A stretch of 64,000 nt of DNA from Hippophae tibetana (lineage: Eukaryota; Streptophyta; Magnoliopsida; Rosales; Elaeagnaceae). Below the pieces are notes generated by a model that saw only the letters and a list, made by a program, of their open reading frames with translations, ran no database searches and had not been told where the DNA came from. Both the position numbers and the translations under genes were made by a program. The number at the start of each line of letters is the position of its first letter. Positions within the stretch are counted from its first letter, which is position 1. Location of the stretch: positions 7,612,501 to 7,676,500 of the forward strand of contig CM072801.1 of NCBI GenBank assembly GCA_037013495.1. The letters are read 5' to 3'. Shown here piece after piece: positions 1 through 12,198 of the stretch.

Positions 1-3000
1 TCAGGGATACATCCACAATCTGAACGTTTTGCCTTTATCTTTATCTATTGAAGATCACTACACTAAGGTGTGTGGAGAAATTTACATTTTGAATTGAATG
101 AGGACCGTCCTTTTATATCTTGTAATATTAGTGACACAACTTTCAAATCTGTTTTTTTCTTCTTATAAAAGAGATTGGTCTCATGTTAGGACCCTCCTGT
201 ACAATTGTCAATCGACAACTCCTCTGCCTCTGAAATAGAAGAAGGCAATGATGGTGTCTGGAGTATTGTTGGTGGCAAGGTTAGTCTGACTTTAGATGTG
301 ATATATCCTGGTTATTATAAGCTCTCTACATTAACTACAAAGGTTGGTTTTATGACAAATGGATACTTTTTGCTGCTATAATATATCAGGACACCATATT
401 GTACAAGTAATATTACCTTTCAAATCTGATCTACTTTTACTTACTAATCATTACTCTAAATTCCTCTGATGCATGTTGTTGCTTGTTTTTTGGAGATTCA
501 GGCATCTTGTCGCAGAAATTTTTCTTTGGATGTTGTTTTTGCAAATGCCTCCGGTCAACTTGTAAGCAAGGATATAGAGGTAGTTTGTCTTTTTCTTGCT
601 GCTGGGATAGGGTTGTTTGTGCTTCAGATGCTTTTGTAATGATACACCCATTTCTACACATTCTTTGTGATCATAGGTTATTGCGTCACTTGTATATGCT
701 GACAATGAAGCACCTGTGGAGAGAACAAGTGATGGGGAAGCTCCTCTTTTAACTAGCTACGATGGAATTGAATTTGATTCTGATGATAGACCAAGTAAAG
801 TATTGCATGGACGTGCTTCTTTTAAGCTAAAGATATCTCAGGTGCTAAGCTAGTTTAAGAAAAAGAAAAAAAAAACAGCTTTCAATTTATTTTTGCATGC
901 CTGTTTACTACCATTTGTTTCCATATTCTGCTTGAATTTGTCAACTATTTTATCAATGTCTTCATTTGCTCTTTCAGCTTTCATCCAAGTGTGACAATCG
1001 GTTTTTCCGGATTAGGTTTTACATTCCTAAGATGAAAAAGTATCATTTTCTTGAGGCAGTTTCCCCTCCAATATGGTGCATCTCAAGGAACCGAAATACC
1101 CGGATATCTGTGATACCAAAAAGATCAAACTCTTCTGACCATCTTAACACATCTCAAACTAGGCTTGATGAAGATACCTTGGAGGGTCTGTGCAATTCTT
1201 TACAGGAAACAAAATCCAGTCTGTCATCGAAGCGTTTAAGATCAGGACAAGAGAGAACTTCTGCAACCATAATGGTCGACCAAACCTTTGAATCACTTGA
1301 TGTGGAATGCAACTCTGAAATCCAGACTACTAATGAGGTATTCATATTTTTCTTTTCTTTCTTTTTTCATTTCCCCTTCTCTTTCCTTCATTATTTTCCC
1401 TCTTTAGTTTTATGAGAAGTATTTATTGTACAAGCAAAAAATTCTAAGTTGTCTAAACATTGTTCTGGTGTCAACTGGTGGTAATATAACCATCTTCTGC
1501 CATTAAAAACTCCCTCAGGCATTTTCATTTTAACTCTGTTAAGTAAATTAAAAAAAATACTCCTTTTGCACCATTGCTAGGACTGAACCATGACTATTTA
1601 ATAAATTCTCCAAATTTTCAAGCAAGGTTGTAAGTGTCTTAATCTTTTAATGGGAGTAGGCTAACCATTTGCTTTGTAGAAAGAACCCTTGTAACTAGTG
1701 GCTATTGATTGGGGGAGTTTCTTGTTGATTAGGTTTTTTTTTTATTCAGTTTAACTATCACTCTTTCTACGATATATTTTATGAACATCTAACTATAAAC
1801 TGAATTTAAAAAAGAAAAAAATATGTTTTCCTTTTTCATAAAGTGAATTACTTATTTTTTTCACTAGGGCCTGCGAATAACACCCAATTTTTTCATGGAT
1901 TAAAAAAAAGCAAGCATATGTGTAGAATGAAACTAGACTTAATATATGTTTACAACTTAATTTTTCATAACAGGTAGGATCATTTTTACAAAAACAACAT
2001 AAAATAATAACTAGCTTTGGTTTTTAGTTTTTGGTCATTTGGAGATATAACATTGGTTTTTAGGCTAAAAAAAACAGAGAGAGAGAGAAAGAGAATAAGA
2101 AGAAAGAAACTGTCAATCTCGTTAAACTGAGAAAAGTATATAAAAGGACTATCAGCTCCATCTTTATTATGTTGAAAGAGTGAATGAAAATTAGAAAAAT
2201 GAGTAAAAACTCTTAGCCAGAGAAAGAAAGGCATATGGTACTTGCCATATAGAGATGACGCTTAGATTATCATTTTCTACAGGTTGTATTCACTTCTTAT
2301 TCTTTTCTGAAAAGTGTGGGTGGGAGATGGGAAACCTACATGGCCTTAACTAGTAAAAAAGCTACCATATTAGCTTTTTGCTAACGTTTCCTTGGGTGTT
2401 GGCCATGAACATGATGCATGAAAATCCTTCTTTTTTCTCTTTTTAAATAATTTTTCTATCAAGGAAAAACTTTATGAGACCAACTTTTGTTAGTATGGAA
2501 AATCGATCTCATCCCAAGAATGTGCAGGGCGAACATAAATCCCAATCTGATTCAGAAAGTGTAGAAGCAAAAAGTTCAGCTTTCAAGGCTATGTCGAGTA
2601 GTTGGAATCCGGTGTCAGATATAACCACATTTAAATACTGCCTAGCCAGCTTACCTGAGAGGTCCCTTATGCTCAAGGAGATTGCAAGTTCTGCTATTGA
2701 TGAAGAACTCTTGTATTTTTCACATCAGGTTTCTGAGTATTCAGGTTGCTCACACCATAGGTAATCCGAAAAGCGTTTTCAATTTTCTTTTTATGATTGT
2801 ATTACTGACTGATTCTGTGCTTGATCCAGCATATAACAGCACCATGCTGAGCATGTTACGGAAATCATAATGTTATATTGTTACAAATAAATTGATATGA
2901 TTATTTATAAATATAAATTTGTAATATAATTACTTTTTTAATCTATATTTTTTTTTTAAATAAAAGTATATTAATACTATTTACACTACAAATATATGAC

Positions 3001-4832
3001 TATTATTTTTAGTAATGGTTCTATTTTTTTTTGGTAGAAACCATTATTTTGTACGTTTAATTTCTTTTGAGAGTTGATATTTTCCGAACAATAAAGACTA
3101 ATGACAGAGCAATTTAAAAAATTTCTTAACAATTTAATTCCCAAATATTTCTAAAAATAAAAACTTTGGTCTGACAATAGGGTTACTTATGTGGTGATCC
3201 TTTGTATCTCTCAAGGTACAATGTAGTTCCTCGGTTCTTTTATCATGTACAGTTATTATAAACCATTTTTTTCCCTCCTTTTCATTTCATTATTTTTTTT
3301 TGTTATTTTTTTTTCATTTCATTAGGAACCAAATAACAATGGCAAAAAGGTTGATAGAGGATGGGGTAAATACCTGGAATTTGATTTCTCAAAAGAATGA
3401 CCGTGTCCGGTGGGAGAACATCGTTTTTGATATAAAAGATCAATTCATGAAAATTTCTTGTTGCAGTTCTAGATCGCTCATGGAGCAGGTTTCTTCTGTC
3501 ACTTTTTCTCTCATGCACAAATGAAGTGAAAAAAGCTGGTGTTTTTGCATCTTTATGTTCTATCTGAAAAATATTTCCTAGGTTGCAAATAGTATCTCCA
3601 GATGTATGCTTTTCTTAAATCTTAATTAACAGTTGAATACTTTATAATTTATATTCCCAAAGATCTGGAAAAACCTCTATTGAGATTATGGAACAGTATT
3701 TTACCTTTCTAGTGAAATATTTGTGAAAGATCTTTGGCAATATTTTGTGTCTTGAAGATTATATATATACATATGAATGTGGAATTATGACTTAACAAGC
3801 ATATTAGTATCTAATTAGTAGCTCATCAATTCAGGACATGAACATTTTGAGGAGAATTTCAGGATGCGAAGAATATATGACCAAAGAGAATTTCGAGCGG
3901 ATGTGGTGTTGGCTATATCCTGTAGCTTTTACAATATCAAGAGATGGGATAAATGCAATCTGGAGTTCCACTTCACCCGGGTGGATAGAAGGTTTCATTA
4001 CTAAGGAAGAAGCCGAATCATCACTTAAAGGTCCTAGGGGTCTTCAAGAACCTGGAACATTTATTCTCCGGTTTCCGACTTCAAGAAGCTGGCCCCATCC
4101 AGATGCTGGAAGTTTAGTTGTGACATACGTTGGCAGTGACTACACTATTCATCACAAGCTACTTTCTCTTGATCATATACATAGGTGCGTGTTATACTAC
4201 ATAAGGAACCTCTTAACCCTAGGGTGCTTTGCACCACAAGTCATATTTTTCTTGATAAGAGCACTTTAACCTCTCCCATCATTTTCAGCATGGGCATGTG
4301 TAGTCCCCTATTTATGCAAAACGGAAACAAGAGTGTACAATATGGTCCCTCCTCTCTTTTTTCTATTTTAGTAAAGTTCACATTTTTTGCTCAAATAGGC
4401 GACAATATGTGCTTGCCCAAAAAATTAAGGACTAAAGTAAACATTTTTGCACAATTAGGAGATTATTTGACCATTCTTTATTCACAATTATAAAAATGAA
4501 GTCCTAAGCATATCTTTATCTAAAATACTTTTATGGGATCTTTATATGATTCGTGATTTAGAGTTATTTCCTGATTGAGATGTCTGAAAAAAAAATTGCC
4601 TGCTTTTTGTTATTGCAGTTCTGGTAAAAGAGAAAAGGACTCGAAACCACTACAAGACATGCTTCTTGCAGAGCCTGAACTCTCAAGATTAGGAAGGTTA
4701 AACGAACCTAGACATTTGTTCAAATTTTGCAAGTTTTCGATTAGCAACTTTACGATGTCTTTCTGAATTATTTTTATTCATTAAAAAAGATTCCGTTGAC
4801 TGAGTATTTGCAGGATAGTAAGAAGTCACTAG
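1..4832 (+). CDS. SH2-domain protein, plant STAT-like (SHA/SHB type), 3' part of gene
   Basis: Plant SH2 proteins are presumed phosphotyrosine readers with a STAT-like linker plus SH2 module. Exons read: <1-67, 190-279, 502-579, 677-841, 978-1337, 2464-2760, 3326-3488, 3835-4184, 4619-4696, 4814-4832 (stop TAG). The exon at 3835-4184 carries the linker (EENFERMWCWLYPVAF-like) and the SH2 core, with the FILRF motif that supplies the phosphate-binding arginine. The last two exons give the PLQDMLLAEPELS tail, ending LGRIVRSH after splicing 4697-4813; reading through that intron would give a different, less family-like tail. Phases agree at every junction except between 1337 (phase 0) and 2464 (needs two carried bases), so a small exon or other splice site is missing there. 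The N terminus is outside the window. Resembles Arabidopsis At1g17040/At1g78540 from memory. Family call is strong, the 1338-2463 part is not. Confidence 0.85.
4186..4480. repeat. Possible small MITE in SH2-gene intron (4185-4618)
   Basis: The intron holds an imperfect inverted pair: a tract reading tcccctatttatgcaaaa near 4302-4320 matches, in reverse complement, ttttgcacaattaggaga near 4446-4463. This is the look of a small foldback element. No clear target-site duplication was seen, and the limits are approximate. Confidence 0.3.
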
Positions 4833-4885
4833 AGATGCAAATAGGAGACCAATTCTCAATGCTTGCTCGGCCGTCTGTACATAAG

Positions 4886-5200
4886 AGTAAAAGACCAAGA
4901 GAGAAACAGAGAAGTAAAGGAATGTTGTTAAATGTTGTTGCCTTGTGGCCTTTGATTGCTTGAGACAATACATTCCTTATACCATGAACTCTCACACTTG
5001 CTTAACAACTTTCCATTTAAATTCTTGCAAACTATAATACCTAAGTCTGAGAAAGTCTTCAGAGTCTGAGAAGTCTAAATGGAGAGCAATTGAATCTGCC
5101 AGTCTAATGACATAAGAGAGAGAGGGAAAGAATTTGAGATGAGGTTGCCTTACTTGGCCTTTGAATGCTTGAGACCTTCCTTACACCACACTTGCAGAAT
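4886..5200. repeat. Diverged duplication downstream of the SH2 gene (3' UTR region)
   Basis: A block at about 4900-5003 (gttgccttgtggcctttgat, then gcttgagac, ccttataccatga and cacacttgc) recurs at about 5109-5195 (gttgccttacttggcctttg, gcttgagac, ccttacaccaca, cacttgc). The copies are about 210 bases apart, diverged, and lie just past the stop codon, so they probably fall in the transcribed 3' end. Confidence 0.6.
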
Positions 5201-7156
5201 CTCTTTCTATTTATCCCCCACCTCCAAAAAAAAAAAAAAGCTTCCCTCATCCTCAATATCAACATACCAACGCTAGGATGAGAAGATAATCCACCTTGTC
5301 AATTTTTTATTTTTTTTAATTTAAACGATAAAGATGTGAATGTTGTGATTTTAAGGTTCAAGTCAGTGTCAATATACAATTGAACTATAAAAGCTTAAGT
5401 TATTCTTTTCAAAGCCGCCACTGGGGTAAATTACAAATAATGCATCAGCCCATGTTTAATTTTACAGAGTGTAAAAAAAAAAAAAAGAGATGCAAACATC
5501 AATTTTTTCATTTGATTAGTTTTGAGTGCAATATTTAATTCTATGTTTTCCATTAGCTAAGAAAAATTATATTGATTTGTGGGCATATAAGTGAGCAATA
5601 TGACCTAGATTAAATATATTCACTTGGATCTATGTAAATACATCAAGTGAAAAATATGTTAAGACAATAATACTTGTAAGAAATAAAAGTGCTCTAGCTA
5701 TAATCACATGGTTCATGTATCCAATTTAGTCACAATATTATGAAATTTTAACCTATTTAAATCTCTTCATTATTGTTAAAATAAAAATAAAAATCTCATT
5801 GTTAATTTTTCTATTAGTCTAACATAAATTAACCAATGGGAACATGAGACAGTCATGGTCGAACTGAAATATAAAGTTGGAACTATTCAGCATCTGTACT
5901 ATGAAATCAGTTAGGTAACATATGGCATTGTGGCCCCAAGAGAATATAATATGAGCTTTAATCATTTATAGATAAAAACAAAGTACTCATTGTCTCTTTC
6001 TGACTTCTTTCTTCTTTCACACCGGAAAATGACTGTTATTTACCATTTTAAAAATATATTTCACATCAATTATATTATTTATTTTTTTAACAATTAAAAA
6101 ATGTTTATGTTTTTCAAAAAGTTACGCTAATCTTATAATTACTCACAACATTTTATTATATTATATATCCTCCCGATGACAATTATATCTTTTGACTTAT
6201 TGGATATCGTTTTTCTTTGTAAATGATATTGGCGAGTTTTCCTCTTTTATCAAGAATGCTGAGATATTAGGATGACATTCGAATTTTCCGACACTAATTG
6301 TTTTTAATTATTAATTTTTTACAAAGGTAAAGATATTAATGTGTTTTTTATTATAAATAAAATAATTAATTAAAATAATTTATTTTTTATAATATTAAAA
6401 ATATGTTAATTTAAGTAAAAAAATTACAAACACATACACGACGTAATTACACGCTGAAAAGATGATACATTTAATTGTTATAGGATGTGTTTTCTCATTT
6501 TGTTTTACTCGTAGCTCTCCAAACACATGCCAAAAGAAAAACCTATTGCAAAAGTGAAAGGGTATTGTTATAACATGTTATAAATAAAATTTAATATTAA
6601 ATTATATTTTTTATCTATCAATATAATATTAAAAGAAAAATTTATCATATAAAATGTACTTAATTAGTCATTTTATTTATTTCATCGATTTATTTTCACA
6701 AAAGATAAATAAGTTACTTTTACAATATAAATAAAATAAATTAATCATTTTTTAAACAGTACAATATTATTTTATTTATAAATTTTTTTCTCATTTATAC
6801 ATTTTACTCCATTTTTAGTTCAATTTTAACACTATTTTTTAAATATAAAAATAAAAATATCAATATTTTAAACTACATCATCTGCATTTTTCATATTTTT
6901 TTTTTCAATCCTTTTTATCATCTTTGTAGCTAATAAATAAAATGACTACTACATATCAACCACTAATTACAATTTAAAGCAACAATTGGTATGGTAGTTG
7001 ATATATTATAATCATTTTTCTTTTTTCAATTGTGATTGACTAACATATCTTATTTTTATTCAGAAAATGACCTAAGTTTCCTATATGAAAGCAAAATAAA
7101 GTGATTAAAGTGTCTATTATACAAGTAAAGTGACTTTGAAAACTACCTATCCTTTC

Positions 7157-7521
7157 AAATAATAGGGTAAACATAAAATAGTATCATCAAATTATTGTAT
7201 TTATTTCGTTTATACAATTGAATTATTTTTTATCTTATTTATACTACCCAACTCATAAAATGTTCAATTTATTCCATTTCGTTAATTTTCTTCTAACAAT
7301 ATCATAAATCACATTACAAATTATTATTCAAAATATATTACTTAACTATAATTTTTTTCAAAACTATCAGTGATGTGTGACACTATTAAACAGATACTAA
7401 CATAATTGTATATATGAAGACTTTTATGAATTCGAAACTAAATGAAACAAAATATTCAATAATATGAATGAAACAAATGGAATCATTCATTGGGAATTTT
7501 GTATGTTTACTCCAAATAATA
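7157..7521. mobile_element. hAT-like MITE with 8-bp target duplication
   Basis: The element runs 7165-7513 (about 349 bp). It begins GGGTAAACATAAAAT and ends TTGTATGTTTACTCC, so its termini are imperfect inverted repeats. Similarity continues inward: tttatttcgtttatac on the left matches the reverse complement of gaatgaaacaaatgg on the right. Perfect 8-bp direct repeats AAATAATA flank it at 7157-7164 and 7514-7521. An 8-bp duplication and short TIRs are usual for hAT non-autonomous elements. It has no coding capacity. Confidence 0.7.
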
Positions 7522-9203
7522 AGACAAACTTTAACAAGATAAATCGTTGAACTTTTATTTTTTAATCATATTTTATTAGGTAATTTGTGAACCCATTTTA
7601 ATTTAAGATAAATAAAAATGTTCCATATGCCAACATAATATTGCAAAAATAAAGGGTAATTATCAATGACTCTTTGATTATCAATCTTCTTAATAACGTT
7701 TTGATTGACCGAGTCACGTTTCTTCTACTTTGAGTTATACTAAAAAACAACTCTTAAATAAATATAAAAAAAACTAAGAGTTGATTCTAATAAAAAAAGT
7801 TTGAATTGAATAAAAGAAAATGAGTGAATCAAATGAAATTTGGCATGTATCGAGATTATATTTGAACAAAAATATAGGAAAAGTGGATGATATATTTTTA
7901 AATTATGTCTATTTTAATCAAAATTTTCCACACAAATGATTTTCTTTAACAATAACTCAAGATAAATAACTAATTTAAAATATCATTGAAATGATTGATA
8001 TTTGGAATTAAACATACCCAAAAAGAAAAAAAATGCTGATGTGATGTCAAAATTACCATCATCATGGGGATTTTTGACTCTTGGAAAGTGTATATGTACT
8101 GTAGAGTTCAAACTACTCTTAGTGGTTTTAGATGTATCTACTTGTATGGAAATAGGCCACAAGGACAAGCAAATTAAATAATACTATTTTTTTTCCAAAA
8201 GCAAGGATAGCTTTGAGATATTGCCATCTTCGGCAAAACAGTTGGTCAAATATTGATATGAAGACAGCACATACCTTGATCACATGATACACTACTTATC
8301 TTCACCTTCTCTTTGTGGCTTGTACACTTGTCTTTTTTCTTTATTTTTTTTCCTCTGATAAGATATAAAGAATACAACTAGTTCACTTTCTCACGCACCT
8401 CATAATTATTCATTCCAATATTTTGTGTATGTTACTATTTTAAATTGAATCCAAGACCACCTACTTTCATAATACATTTTTCAAATTCAGAATTTCTACA
8501 AGATGTTTCAACTAGTAGCCTATATAATACTCATTTTACCTATTTTAAGTTGCAGATTCAAACAACATCAAGTATTATTTAATCTATAAAAAATAAAAAT
8601 AAAAACTCTTCTACAAGAACTTCAGACACCTGTATAGTTAACTCAATCTGAGGTACTTCTAAAGCATTCAGATCTTCTATTGTCATATAAAATTGCCCAC
8701 TTTGTGTACTGTTTAGCAATAATTTCAACAGAATATCATCTCAGCAGGAAGAAGTAATTCATATTGCCGAAGTAGTTGAAGTCTCAAAAAAATTCATCTC
8801 ACTAATTTAAGCTTTATTAATATGGCGTACAACATCATCGTTATTGCATCAATAATTTCTCTATCAGAATGAAACTTTATGAACAAATAAAACACTTAAT
8901 TTTTGGAAATCAATGAGTCAACATCCCCAAATAGGCATATGACGTGGTAAAATATTCTCGTGGGTCACATGTTACTCATGATTTGAGAAGAAATGAAATG
9001 TCAAAAAGGTGAGAACACACAAAAGGAAATTAGCTCTGCTTACCTTCAATTAAGAAAAAGCATTTTACATGTGTCAAACTTTCAATGGTCAAGACAAAAG
9101 CACAAGCACTTTGTATTGGTTTTTGATTTCTCAACTTTATAAGTTATCAAGTAGTCCTCTTCATTCCTACTCTCTCTCAATATTCTGGTGAGCTTCTTCA
9201 AGA

Positions 9204-11752
9204 ATGGCCAATCCTCAGATGCTAGCATTCTACATTACAATTTGCTGCGTTTCATTTATTATTTCAAAGATCATCATTTCAGTCCTGCTCTACAGGAGAT
9301 GGAAAAAAAGGCACTTAATTTATGAAGATGGTGTTTCAGGTATAGTTGATAACCATACAAACAATTTTTTTTTGAAAATTAAGGGGGAAAAAATAAAAAT
9401 AAGATCTTGGAAGGTGAAGATATGCTAATATGTAAAAATAGGTTTATATATGCAGGTGGGAAAATGGTTATGTTTAGATCTCCAACAGTCCAGACTCTAA
9501 AATCAGATTCATTCTTGAAAAAGACACTGAAATTGAGCAACAAAGATATCATTGGATCAGGCGGTTATGGAACAGTTTATAAGCTGACATTAAATGACTT
9601 CACAGCTTTTGCAGTTAAAAGATTAAACAGAGGAACCGCTGAAAGAGACCGAGGTTTTGAAAGAGAGTTGGAAGCAATGGGAGATATAAAGCATAGAAAT
9701 ATCGTTACCCTTCATGGATATTACACTGCTCCTCACTATAATCTTCTTATTTATGAACTTATGCCTAATGGGAGTTTGGATTCATTTCTTCATGGTATGT
9801 ATTCCCAGAATCAAAACTCAAAGCTTTTGTTTTTCTATTTGAAACAGTAGAATTAATCAATCTAAAAAGAGAGGTTCAAATAAAATGTTTATTATAGTTC
9901 ATTTTTTCCCATAGATAAGTGTTTGTTTGCTTGTACCTTAGATTGGTTTTATAATAATGTGCTTTTAGGAGGAAATAACATAACTTGTACTTATGTCAAA
10001 AAACATAAAATGTGTTTTTTGATCCCTAAAAGCACTTTTTGTATATATAAGACCTATTTGGACGTGCTTATCTTAGAAGTGATTTAAAATGGAGTGAATT
10101 AGTTAAAAGTAGTTTTAAGATAAGCATTTAAGTGTTCGGGTTCGGGATGAAGAATAATAGAAGTGATTTTGAGTAACACTTTAATAATAATTTTATGAAG
10201 AGAACATGCATTTAAAATTACTTATCCTAAAACTATTACTTACTTTTCCTAAAACCATTAATGATATTTCTCAAAATTTTAGAAGCACTTCTCTTAGAGA
10301 TTGTCAGACATCTCAAGAAGTGTTTTAAGCCATTAAAAACCACTTTCAACCAACACGAAAAACAGTTTCAAAGGAACCCTTATTCACGTTTAATTCATAA
10401 GCATTATTGAAGTCAGAAGCACTTTTACAAAGTATCAGAAGTAAAAACAAACATAGCCTAAAACCATGCATTGCTTTCATGATCACAGAAATGAACGTAT
10501 GTATGATGCAGGGAAAGAAATGAACAAGCATATATTAGATTGGCCTTCAAGATATAACATAGCTATTGGTGCTGCAAGAGGAATTTCATATCTGCATCAT
10601 GATTGCATTCCTCATATAATCCACAGAGACATTAAGTCCAGTAATATATTGCTTGATGGAAACATGGAGGCTCGAGTGTCTGATTTTGGACTAGCCACAT
10701 TGATAGAACCTGATAAGACTCATGTTACAACTTTTGTTGCTGGAACTTTTGGGTACTTGGCACCTGGTAAATATTGCTCAAACTCTCTTGAATTTCTTGT
10801 TCACAGTTATATGATTAATAACTGTACTGTACTCTACAGAATATTTTGATACTGGAAGAGCAACAGCAAAAGGAGATGTTTATAGTTTCGGAGTTGTTTT
10901 ACTGGAACTTTTAACTGGGAAAAAGCCGACTGATGAAGCATTTATTGAGGAGGGAACCAAGCTTGTAACATGGGTAAGTTGCATTTTATAATTGTTTGAC
11001 TAAAGTACCAATTTTTCCACCTTTTCACTTTCGACTGGTTTACTCGATAATTTTTACACGTTTGACCAATTCAGTACACTATTTTAATTTGATTGATTTA
11101 GTCCATAACCTTTCAAATTTTTAACCCATTTTTTTCAAATTAAATTGGTCTAAATTTGAAAGTTGAAAACTGGTTCAATTAAAAAGTTTTGGACTAGATA
11201 AGTTGGAATTTACAAAGACAACAGACTAAATTGGTCGAATTAATAGGTTCAATCATAAGTGAAAAAGCGAATGACTAAATTGGTACTTTTGGCATATTTG
11301 TTTTCTTGGGTATATTGAGAGCCTCTGGTAGATAGATATGGAGACCTCATTGTTTCAAACAATCCAAACTGAAAATAACTTTGTCAATCTGAAGTAAGCA
11401 GGATAGGAAACTAATCACCAATATTTTTCGTGTTCCTTTTTTACTGGCGCCCCACTTTACGTGGTAGCTTTGCTGAGACAAAATGGTTCTGCATTTTGTG
11501 TGATCTAATCCTTGCCTGTATATAATCATTGATCTGAAAATGTTAAAACAGGTTAAAACAGTTGTAAACAAGAATAAGGAAGAGCACGTACTTGACAGAG
11601 CCCTAAGCTGTTTTGCCATTGATGAGATTAATAGCGTGTTCAAAATAGCATTGATTTGTCTTGAACCAGAACCATCCAAGAGGCCTACCATGGCTGAGGT
11701 TGTCAAGCTGCTTGAGCAAATAAAAGCAACAAAAATTGAAACACATTGTTAA
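9204..11752 (+). CDS. Receptor-like Ser/Thr kinase with minimal ectodomain (At1g78530 type)
   Basis: Membrane-anchored kinase, 354 aa, built from five exons: 9204-9339, 9456-9794, 10512-10766, 10840-10973, 11552-11752. All phases fit. Residues about 8-30 form one hydrophobic membrane segment next to the N terminus, followed by a basic stretch (RRWKKR), so there is essentially no extracellular domain. The kinase domain shows the glycine loop GSGGYG (79-84), catalytic lysine in AVKRL (Lys100), [12 protein letters not shown] (HRD at 196-198, an RD kinase), DFG at 216-218 and the [10 protein letters not shown] activation segment across the exon 3/4 junction. All catalytic residues are present, so activity is expected. 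Length and architecture match the Arabidopsis At1g78530 kinase as I remember it. Substrate and ligand are unknown. Introns 2 and 4 carry MITE-like repeats. Confidence 0.9.
10045..10465. mobile_element. MITE-like element in kinase intron 2
   Basis: Within the 717-bp intron 9795-10511, one end reads acctatttggacgtgcttat and the other, in reverse complement, ttaggctatgtttgttttta. Inside are repeated tracts such as agaagtgattt, agaagcactt and their complements. This composition is common in plant non-autonomous DNA transposons. No target duplication was confirmed, so limits are approximate. Confidence 0.4.
11002..11290. mobile_element. MITE with inverted termini in kinase intron 4
   Basis: Termini are AAAGTACCAATTTTTCCAC on the left and GACTAAATTGGTACTTTT on the right, which pair as inverted repeats. 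Inner pairing continues: cacttt/gaccaattcagt on the left against the complement of actaaattggtcg/aagtg on the right. The body is about 289 bp, non-coding, inside intron 10974-11551. No clear target duplication was identified. Confidence 0.55.
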
Positions 11753-12198
11753 AATACTTTTTATATTTTTCTTCAAGCATGTCTTTAAGTTTGAAGTTTT
11801 CATGAATGCCTTGTATGCAAACTTCCCAGGTCCTCTGATCCAATCTATGAGATTATTGAGAAATCAACCTATGGACTACAAATAGAGTAAGCATGAAAAA
11901 TATTATTCATAAACATGCCAAAAAGTTTCAGAATTGCCTCCACAAAAAGTCCCCTAGCTACAAGCTACTGGAAAGGATTAGATTATTGTTCAAGTAAATG
12001 ATCATATCTTACATATACAAGATGATTAAAAATAAATAAACTTGGTAGGAAGAAAAGCTACAAACAAGCTCTATAAGAAATTACGGAATATGCTTATTTG
12101 AGAATCCGAAAACTAATTACATATATAAAAGCATAGAATATGACATAGTAAAAGGTTCACCCGCCACAACCAATGATATTTTTGAACCATCGAATCAT

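Larger units (their letters stand above)
4833..9203. other. Spacer between SH2 gene and receptor kinase
   Basis: AT-rich, with no reading frame that looks coding. It contains the 3'-end duplication of the SH2 gene and one well-bounded MITE (7165-7513). The last few hundred bases before 9204 should hold the kinase promoter; CTTTATAAG near 9136-9144 is a weak TATA candidate. Nothing else was recognised. Confidence 0.6.

Noticed and set aside
437-752. Open frames of 74-89 codons on both strands near the window start
   Set aside because: They overlap true exons of the SH2 gene (502-579, 677-841) in other frames and match no family.
1338-1415. Extension of the SH2 exon past 1337 to a stop
   Set aside because: A strong donor (gaggtattc) ends the exon; the extension is low-complexity Phe/Ser and pyrimidine-rich intron.
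4697-4766. Read-through C terminus of the SH2 gene
   Set aside because: Splicing 4697-4813 keeps phase and gives a short tail (RIVRSH) that suits the family better; the read-through tail is unlike it. An isoform cannot be excluded.
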